Of a DNA stretch of 19,893 nucleotides, positions 13,816-19,893 are shown in pieces (positions within the stretch are counted from its first letter, which is position 1; each line of letters opens with the position of its first letter). Made by a program: the position numbers and the translations under genes. This DNA is from an uncultured Collinsella sp. (GTDB lineage: Bacteria > Actinomycetota > Coriobacteriia > Coriobacteriales > Coriobacteriaceae). The notes beneath the pieces are model-generated. The model worked only from the letters and a program-made list of their open reading frames with translations, was not told the origin of the DNA and searched no databases. The stretch spans positions 1 to 19,893 of the forward strand of contig CAUDAE010000021.1 of NCBI GenBank assembly GCA_958447445.1, in the 5' to 3' direction.

Positions 13816-15611
13816 TCGACGAGGAGAACAAGTCCGCAACTATGACCGAGGCACCGGCCGCCGCCACAGCTGCGCCGGCCCACGCCGCTCCGGCGGGCTC
13901 CGCACCCGTGGAGCCCGAGGACACCGTGTTCTCCCTGCCTCTTTCGCATGTAACGCATGATATTTCGGATCTCGCCGATAACGAGGACGAAGAGGATGCC
14001 GTAGCGGCGCCCATCGGCGCACATGCTGCGGAACAGCCCACAGCGCCCGAAACAACCCCAGCGCCGGCTCACTTTGCAGAGCCCGTCGCCGCGGCAATCA
14101 ACGAGAGCGCTGCGGTGTTTGCGGCACCCGAGCCCGCCGCGCCGGCGTTTCCCATAGCCCCGGCATCCGAGGTTGCGCCCGCGTCTACGCCGGCGCCCGA
14201 GCCTATAGACGTCAGCCCGCAAGACGACGAGTCGACCGCCCGCGTGTCCGAGGAGCCCGACTCCCCGGACACCGACAATTCCGAATCAAACGCCGAGACC
14301 GACACCGTCTCTCCCGGTGACACAGCCGAGATCGACGTTGCCGCCGTTGAGGCCAAGCTCAAAGACCCCGGCTCGACCATGAGCTTTGAGCCCCTGACCG
14401 AGGAGCGCATCGAGACCGACTCGACCTATGATGCCGGCACCACCACGCAACTCATGTGGGGCGCCCGCTCCGACGTTGGCTGTGTGCGCCCGCACAATGA
14501 GGATTCCTACCTGGTGCAGTCGCCGCTCTTTTGCGTATGCGACGGCATGGGTGGTCACGCTGCCGGCGAGGTAGCCTCTTCCATCGCCGTCGAGACTATT
14601 GCCAAGACGGCCCCACAGTCCGCCGACGCAGCACGCCTGGCCGCAGCCGTCGAGGCAGCCAACGCCGCCGTAATCGAGGCGGCCCTGAACGGCCTGGGCA
14701 AGCCCGGCATGGGCTGCACAGCCACCTGCGCCTACATCGAAAACGACACGCTCGCCATCGCCCACGTGGGCGACTCTCGCGCCTACCTGCTCCACGAGGG
14801 CACGCTCATCCGCGTGACCCGCGACCACTCCTACGTGGAGGAGCTCGTGGACGCTGGCGAGATCACGGCAGACGAGGCTCGCGTCCACCCCAACCGTTCG
14901 GTCATCACCCGCGCACTGGGCTCGGACCCCGCCATGTATGCCGACCACTTCACTCTGCATATCGAGGAAGGCGACCGCCTGATCCTGTGCTCCGACGGCC
15001 TTTCGAGCATGATTCCCGATAGCGATATCGAGAACATCGCCACGCAGTCCTCAACCGCGCAAATCTGCGTCGACAACCTAGTGGACGCGGCGCTTGCTGC
15101 CGGCGGCCACGACAACGTGACCGTAGTAGTCGTTGACCTGGTTGACGATGGCGTCATGCGCGAGGCGCAGCGCGTGCGTCGCCGCAACATTACTATCGCC
15201 GCCATTCTGGCCCTCGTCTTTGTGCTGGCAACTGGCATCTGGGCCTACACGGGTGTCACCGGCTCGTACTACCTGGGTACCTACCAGGGCAATGTCGCCG
15301 TCTGGCGCGGCCTGCCCGGCAAGCCACTCGGACTCAAGCTCCACTGGCTCGAAAGCGAAACCAGCATTAAGCTGTCCGACCTGCCCGAAGACACGCAAAA
15401 CCGCCTCAAGGCGGGCATTCCGCAAACAAGTGTCGACGATGCGCAGGACACGATATCCAAGTACCGCCACCAGATCGACGAGGAGCAGACCCGCCAGGTG
15501 ATCGACGCGCAAACGATTCGCGACAACACCAATCAGGGATCGACCTCCGAATCAGATTCCAAGAAAACCGCCGAACAGTCCGCCGAGGCCGAAGCCTCCG
15601 ATAAGAATTAG
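13812..15611 (+). CDS. pstP: PP2C-type Ser/Thr phosphatase (PstP-like) with long N-terminal extension
   Basis: A 599-residue protein. The catalytic domain (~215-440) has HNEDS (E230, D231), CDGMGGHAAGE (D244), GDSRAYL, NRSVITRALGSD, LCSDGLSS (D395) and GGHDNVTVVVVD (D434), the metal-binding Asp set of PP2C. One transmembrane helix follows (ITIAAILALVFVLATGIWAY, ~459-478), then an external tail beginning TGSYYLGTYQGNVAVWRGLPG, typical of PstP. Unusually, ~210 residues of Ala/Pro/Glu/Asp-rich, probably disordered sequence precede the domain; known PstP proteins start close to the catalytic domain. The start overlaps the FhaB stop. A later ATG (MTEAP, residue 11) is an alternative but still keeps the extension. 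Expected to dephosphorylate the kinase products of this cluster. Confidence 0.93.
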   Translation: MIDEENKSATMTEAPAAATAAPAHAAPAGSAPVEPEDTVFSLPLSHVTHDISDLADNEDEEDAVAAPIGAHAAEQPTAPETTPAPAHFAEPVAAAINESAAVFAAPEPAAPAFPIAPASEVAPASTPAPEPIDVSPQDDESTARVSEEPDSPDTDNSESNAETDTVSPGDTAEIDVAAVEAKLKDPGSTMSFEPLTEERIETDSTYDAGTTTQLMWGARSDVGCVRPHNEDSYLVQSPLFCVCDGMGGHAAGEVASSIAVETIAKTAPQSADAARLAAAVEAANAAVIEAALNGLGKPGMGCTATCAYIENDTLAIAHVGDSRAYLLHEGTLIRVTRDHSYVEELVDAGEITADEARVHPNRSVITRALGSDPAMYADHFTLHIEEGDRLILCSDGLSSMIPDSDIENIATQSSTAQICVDNLVDAALAAGGHDNVTVVVVDLVDDGVMREAQRVRRRNITIAAILALVFVLATGIWAYTGVTGSYYLGTYQGNVAVWRGLPGKPLGLKLHWLESETSIKLSDLPEDTQNRLKAGIPQTSVDDAQDTISKYRHQIDEEQTRQVIDAQTIRDNTNQGSTSESDSKKTAEQSAEAEASDKN

Positions 15612-15627
15612 AAAGGGAGTGCCGCTT

Positions 15628-18498
15628 ATGAGTCGCCGCAACACCGAGCTGCTCTTGCTCATCGCCTCGGCGTTCCCCGTCATCCTGCTGTATGCGATGT
15701 ACGTCCTCACCGCGGGCGCTGCCATCTCCTTTGAGACGCTCGCCGTACCGATCGGCCTCTTTGCCGCCTTTACCGCGGCCCACATTGCCGTGCGCATCTT
15801 GGCGCCCGGTGCCGACCCCGCCATCCTGCCCATTGTCTTTGTGCTTTCGGGCATCGGTATCACGTTCGTGACGCGTCTCGCACCCGCTCTCGCCATCTCA
15901 CAGCTCATCATCCTGTTTGTCTCGGTGGCGCTCATGGTGGGAACGCTCGCACTGGTCAAAAACCTCGACGTGGTCATGCGCTACAAGTACACCTTTGGCA
16001 TTATCGGCATCATCCTGCTGATGCTGCCCATCTTTATCGGCACCACGATCTCGGGCTCCAAGCTGTGGATTCGCATCGCGGGCTTTACCATCCAGCCCGG
16101 CGAGTTCGCCAAGGTCTTTATCGTGCTGTTCCTAGCCGGGTACCTGGCCGAGAACCGCGAGCTGCTCTCTATCTCCAACCGCAAGATTCTGGGCTTTAAG
16201 ATCCCTCGCCTGCGACTGCTGCTGCCGCTGTTTGCCGTGTGGGGTGTGTGCCTGCTCGTCGTCGTCTTCGAACGCGACCTGGGTTCGGCCGTGCTGTTCT
16301 ACACCATCTTCTTGCTGATGCTCTACGTTGCCACGGGGCGCTTTTCGTATGTCGTTATCGGCCTTGCGCTCTTAGCCGTTGGAGCCGTGGGCGCCTACAA
16401 GTTCCTGTCTCACGTTCAGGTGCGTTTCCAGGTTTGGCTCGATCCGTTTAAGGACGCCCAGGGCCAGGGCTACCAGATCGTCCAGTCGCTCTTCTCGCTT
16501 GCCGATGGTGGTCTGGTCGGTGTTGGCATCGGCAACGGCATGGCCAACAACATCCCTGTCGTCGAGTCCGACTTTATCTTCTCGGCTATCGGCGAGGAGA
16601 TGGGCCTTTTGGGCGGCGGCGCCGTGCTCATCCTGTTTATGCTCTTTGCCGTGCGTGGCCTCACCACGGCTGCCCGCGCTAAATCCGACCTCGCCGCCTT
16701 TAGTGCCACAGGCCTTACGGCCGCCATCAGCTTCCAGGCCTTCTTGATCGTTGGCGGCGTAACCCGCCTGATCCCGCTGACCGGCGTCACTCTGCCCTTT
16801 ATGAGCCAGGGCGGCTCCTCTCTGCTGGCGAGCTTTATCATCGTCGCGCTCCTGCTGCGCGCCGGTGACGAGGCGACCGGACGCGAGGCCGAGCTTACCG
16901 GCACCGGCACCATGGCCGCCATCACCGATGATCAGGTCGCATCTGCCGCCGCCCCGACGGGCACGCGCTTTGCCACCTCGTCTTCCTACGGCAGCGGCAG
17001 CCATTCCATCGGCTCGCGTATGCGCCGTCGCCTGCTCGACACGCCTGAATCCGGTGTGCTCGGCCGCGTTGCGCTCGCCAACCGTCTAACCCGTGCGGTG
17101 CTCGCCTTTACGGCGCTGTTCGCCATCCTTATCGGCAACCTCACCTATGTCCAGGTCATCAAGGCCAAGGACTATCAGGACATGCCGACCAACAACCACA
17201 CCATCGCCCGCTCCAAGTACATCCAGCGCGGTTCCATCATCACGTCCGACGGCGTGACGCTGGCCGAGTCGCTGCAGCAGGAGGACGGCACCTACGTACG
17301 CTCCTACCCCAACGGTAACCTGGCAGCGCACGTGGTTGGCTACGTGAGCCAGCAGTATGGCACCACCGCCATCGAGAGCGTCATGAACGACACGCTCACC
17401 GGCTCTAAGGATTACTCCAGCTGGAACAACGCCATCGCGTCGCTCGCGGGCCAGACCCAGCCGGGCAACACCGCCAAGCTCACCATCGACTCGCGCATCC
17501 AGACGGCTGCTGAGCAGGCGCTCAAGGGCTTTAAGGGCGCTGTAGTGGTCATCGACCCGCGTACCGGCGCGGTGCTCGCATGTGCCAGCTCGCCCACCTA
17601 CGACAACACCAACATCGATGCCCTGCTGCAGACGGGCGGCGGCGAGGACGGCTCCATGTACAATCGCGCCATGGACGCGCTGTACACGCCGGGCTCAACG
17701 TTTAAGGTCGTTACGCTTTCCGCGGCACTCGAGACCGGTACCGCCAGCCTTACCAGCACCTACCAGGCGCCCGGCTCCATGGACATCGGCAACGCACCGG
17801 TCACCAACTATGCCAACGAGAGCTACGGCACCATCAGCCTGCAGCAGGCCTTTGCCGTGTCCTCCAACGTCGTCTTTGGCCAGGTGGCAAACGAAGTTGG
17901 CGCAAACACGCTCGTGCAGTTTGCCAACGCCTTTGGCTACGGCCAAAAGCTCGGCCAGGACCTGACCTCCGCGGCCTCCATCATGGCCGACCCGTCGCTC
18001 ATGACCGAGTGGGAGACCGCCTGGGCCGGCGCCGGCCAGCCTGTCGGCATGGACCACACGCCCGGCCCGCAGACCACCGTCATGCAAAACGCCGTGATTG
18101 CCGCCGCCATCGCTAACAGCGGCGTGGTCATGGACCCGTACTTTGTAGCCCAGGTACTCGCCCCGGACGGAACCGTGGTCAAGACCACGCAGTCCCGCTC
18201 GCTTGGTCAGGCCGTCAGCTCCGCCACGGCCGACCAGGTCAAGCAGGCCATGCTTGCCGTCGTCCAGTCCGGCACCGGCACCGATGCCCAGATCCCCGGC
18301 GTCAAGGTCGCCGGCAAGACCGGCTCGGCCGAGATTGGCGGCACCAACGTCAACTCGATGTTCGTCGGCTTTGCACCTTACGATTCACCCACGGTCGCCA
18401 TCTCGGTGGCCTTGGAGGATTTCGACAAACATGACGTCAAGGCCGCCAAGATCGCCGGTATCGTCCTGACCGCGGCGCTTGCCGCACAGGGAGCGTGA
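15628..18498 (+). CDS. Fused RodA/FtsW glycosyltransferase and class B penicillin-binding transpeptidase
   Basis: A single 956-residue frame. The start is ATG 15628 with AAAGGGAG upstream, preferred over GTG 15619. Residues 1-~420 are a SEDS (RodA/FtsW) membrane polymerase of about ten helices, with WIRIAGFTIQPGEFAKVF and LPFMSQGGSSLLASF. A ~65-residue linker and a new transmembrane helix (~487-508) lead to a penicillin-binding protein. Its active-site motifs are STFK (S690), SSN (745-747) and KTG (K897). SEDS enzymes polymerise lipid II glycan strands and partner PBPs crosslink them; here both are one chain, whereas mycobacteria use separate rodA and pbpA genes. No ribosome binding site precedes the internal Met at the junction, so two separate products are unlikely. 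It follows the phosphatase by 16 nt. Confidence 0.95.
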   Translation: MSRRNTELLLLIASAFPVILLYAMYVLTAGAAISFETLAVPIGLFAAFTAAHIAVRILAPGADPAILPIVFVLSGIGITFVTRLAPALAISQLIILFVSVALMVGTLALVKNLDVVMRYKYTFGIIGIILLMLPIFIGTTISGSKLWIRIAGFTIQPGEFAKVFIVLFLAGYLAENRELLSISNRKILGFKIPRLRLLLPLFAVWGVCLLVVVFERDLGSAVLFYTIFLLMLYVATGRFSYVVIGLALLAVGAVGAYKFLSHVQVRFQVWLDPFKDAQGQGYQIVQSLFSLADGGLVGVGIGNGMANNIPVVESDFIFSAIGEEMGLLGGGAVLILFMLFAVRGLTTAARAKSDLAAFSATGLTAAISFQAFLIVGGVTRLIPLTGVTLPFMSQGGSSLLASFIIVALLLRAGDEATGREAELTGTGTMAAITDDQVASAAAPTGTRFATSSSYGSGSHSIGSRMRRRLLDTPESGVLGRVALANRLTRAVLAFTALFAILIGNLTYVQVIKAKDYQDMPTNNHTIARSKYIQRGSIITSDGVTLAESLQQEDGTYVRSYPNGNLAAHVVGYVSQQYGTTAIESVMNDTLTGSKDYSSWNNAIASLAGQTQPGNTAKLTIDSRIQTAAEQALKGFKGAVVVIDPRTGAVLACASSPTYDNTNIDALLQTGGGEDGSMYNRAMDALYTPGSTFKVVTLSAALETGTASLTSTYQAPGSMDIGNAPVTNYANESYGTISLQQAFAVSSNVVFGQVANEVGANTLVQFANAFGYGQKLGQDLTSAASIMADPSLMTEWETAWAGAGQPVGMDHTPGPQTTVMQNAVIAAAIANSGVVMDPYFVAQVLAPDGTVVKTTQSRSLGQAVSSATADQVKQAMLAVVQSGTGTDAQIPGVKVAGKTGSAEIGGTNVNSMFVGFAPYDSPTVAISVALEDFDKHDVKAAKIAGIVLTAALAAQGA

Positions 18499-18630
18499 TG
18501 CCCATGATCGAATCGGACACCCGAGGCGCGCCGCGGCCTAAGGGTTAGCGGCAACGCGTCACACGGCCCCAGCGGCCACATCGTAGGTACTACACACATC
18601 GTTGAGCGAATAGTTATGTTAGGAGCAGGA
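18499..18630 (+). other. Spacer between RodA-PBP fusion and PASTA kinase
   Basis: 132 bp with no open frame worth calling. There is no terminator-like hairpin with a T-run, so transcription probably continues into the kinase gene. AGGAG (18621-18625) lies 5 nt before the kinase ATG. Confidence 0.5.
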
Positions 18631-19893
18631 ATGGAACAGAGGGTCCTCGGGGGAAGATACCTCCTCAAGGATAAGGTGGGAACAGGCGGCATGGCGACCG
18701 TCTACCGTGCACAGGACCAGGTTCTCGACCGCACGGTAGCCGTCAAGATCATGCTGCCGCAGTATGCTGGCGACGCGACCTTCGCCGCACGCTTTAAGCA
18801 GGAGGCCCAGGCAGCAGCCGGCCTCTCCTCCCCCTATATCGTGGGCGTCTACGATTGGGGCAAGGACGGCGACACCTATTACATCGTCATGGAGTACCTG
18901 CGCGGCACCGACCTTAAGAGCGGCATCAAGAGCCACGGCGCCCTCGACCCCAAGAAGGTCGCCCAGATCGGCTCGCAGATCAGCTCCGCGCTTTCGGTCG
19001 CCCACAAGCACGAGATCATCCACCGCGACATTAAGCCGCAGAACATCATGGTGCTGCCCGACGGCAACATCAAGGTGATGGACTTTGGCATCGCGCGCGC
19101 CAAGAACAGCCACCTCACGCAAGACAACAACGTGCTGGGAACCGCCCACTACGTCAGCCCCGAGCAGACCCGTGGTCAGGACCTCGGCCCCACCTCGGAT
19201 ATCTACTCGCTGGGCGTCGTGATGTACGAGTGCGCCACCGGCCGCGTCCCCTTTGACGGTGACGACGCTATCTCGGTCGCACTCAAGCAGGTCAACGAGC
19301 TGCCTATTCCGCCGAGCCAGATCAACTCCGGTGTCGACGCCGACCTTGAGCGCATCATCCTCAAGTGCATGGAGAAGGACCCGGCAAACCGCTTCCAGAC
19401 CGCCGACGAGCTGCGTCAGGTGCTCAACAGCTACCTGTCGGGCCGTGCCGTCAACGTCTCGGAGCCCACGCGCATCATCGGTGCCCCCGGTGAGCTGGGC
19501 GCCACCAAGACTCGCGAGCTTTCCGATCAGACGCGCGCCATGGTGCGTCCCGTCTCGGGCGTGAGCGGCCAAAATACCGCCCGCAGCTCGGTTTCGGGCT
19601 CCACCGGCTCCTACGAGGTCGAAAAGCCCAAATCCAACAAGAACAAGATCATCGCCGCCGTGGTGGCAGCCGTTGCCGTCATCGGCATCGTGGTGGCCTT
19701 TGCCACAGGACTCTTTGGCGGCGAGCAAGTCACCGTGCCCGATGTGCTGGGCAAGGACCAGCAGACTGCCGTCGAGCTGATCAAGGAAGCCGGCCTCGAG
19801 GTCGGCACCATCGACCAAAGCTACAACGACGATGTCGACGAGGGCAAGGTCGCCGAGCAGACGCCCAACGGCAACACCAAGAAGGCCAAGGGC
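18631..19893 (+). CDS. pknB: PknB-like Ser/Thr kinase with PASTA domain (partial, right window edge)
   Basis: The first 421 residues. The kinase domain (~9-270) has VGTGGMATVY, VAVKIM (K39), HRDIKPQN (H131-R132-D133), MDFG (D151) and YVSPEQ, a complete active RD set. A juxtamembrane linker rich in Ser/Thr (~275-335) probably carries autophosphorylation sites. One transmembrane helix (KIIAAVVAAVAVIGIVVAFA, ~339-358) is followed by a PASTA repeat from VTVPDVLGKDQQTAVELI (~367), cut off before its end. PASTA repeats bind muropeptides or lipid II, so this is the cell-wall sensor kinase of the cluster. The ATG at 18631 has AGGAG upstream; an in-frame ATG at 18616 would add five residues. No pknA-like gene is seen before it. 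Confidence 0.95.
   Translation, partial: MEQRVLGGRYLLKDKVGTGGMATVYRAQDQVLDRTVAVKIMLPQYAGDATFAARFKQEAQAAAGLSSPYIVGVYDWGKDGDTYYIVMEYLRGTDLKSGIKSHGALDPKKVAQIGSQISSALSVAHKHEIIHRDIKPQNIMVLPDGNIKVMDFGIARAKNSHLTQDNNVLGTAHYVSPEQTRGQDLGPTSDIYSLGVVMYECATGRVPFDGDDAISVALKQVNELPIPPSQINSGVDADLERIILKCMEKDPANRFQTADELRQVLNSYLSGRAVNVSEPTRIIGAPGELGATKTRELSDQTRAMVRPVSGVSGQNTARSSVSGSTGSYEVEKPKSNKNKIIAAVVAAVAVIGIVVAFATGLFGGEQVTVPDVLGKDQQTAVELIKEAGLEVGTIDQSYNDDVDEGKVAEQTPNGNTKKAKG

Noticed and set aside
18619..19818. 399-codon open frame on the minus strand
   Set aside because: Antisense to the PASTA kinase, which has a full set of kinase motifs and a ribosome binding site; the reverse frame has none.

Overview
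The window looks like chromosomal DNA of a high-GC Gram-positive actinobacterium, most likely a member of the Coriobacteriia close to Collinsella. This rests on codon use rich in GC third positions, the order FHA - FHA - PP2C - RodA/PBP - PASTA kinase typical of Actinomycetota, and the RodA-PBP fusion. The genus is an inference from gene content and style, not from a search.

Layout. Bases 1-1250 are visibly more AT-rich than the rest and hold little intact coding: the 5' end of a membrane-protein gene running off the left edge (minus strand), a strong 19-bp inverted repeat, and a decayed SAM-dependent methyltransferase pseudogene (minus). Bases 1396-5177 are a tight minus-strand three-gene unit: a membrane-anchored exported protein of unknown function, a polytopic Ser/Thr kinase, and a protein with a C-terminal FHA domain. 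Bases 5331-9561 are minus-strand DNA-maintenance genes (dnaX, then the ebfC/ybaB-recR pair), with one small plus-strand membrane-protein gene (6601-7074) inserted between dnaX and ebfC. A YcxB-like membrane protein gene (9677-10384) diverges from dnaX.

Bases 10529-19893 form a plus-strand growth and division signalling cluster: polytopic non-RD kinase, FhaA-like, FhaB-like, PP2C phosphatase (PstP-like) with a long extra N-terminus, a single-chain RodA(FtsW)-PBP transpeptidase fusion, and a PknB-like PASTA kinase cut by the right edge. The first four genes overlap or nearly abut (GTGA and ATGA junctions), so they are probably co-transcribed and translationally coupled. By analogy with the mycobacterial fhaA-fhaB-pstP-rodA-pbpA-pknA-pknB cluster, the kinases would sense cell-wall state, phosphorylate FHA-bound partners and the elongation machinery, and PP2C would reverse this.

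The least explained part is the minus-strand module at 1396-5177. It is a second membrane kinase + FHA pair in the same window, joined to an exported Ser/Gly-linker protein, with a hairpin between its predicted promoter and its best ribosome binding site. No rRNA, tRNA, CRISPR array or intact insertion sequence was seen.
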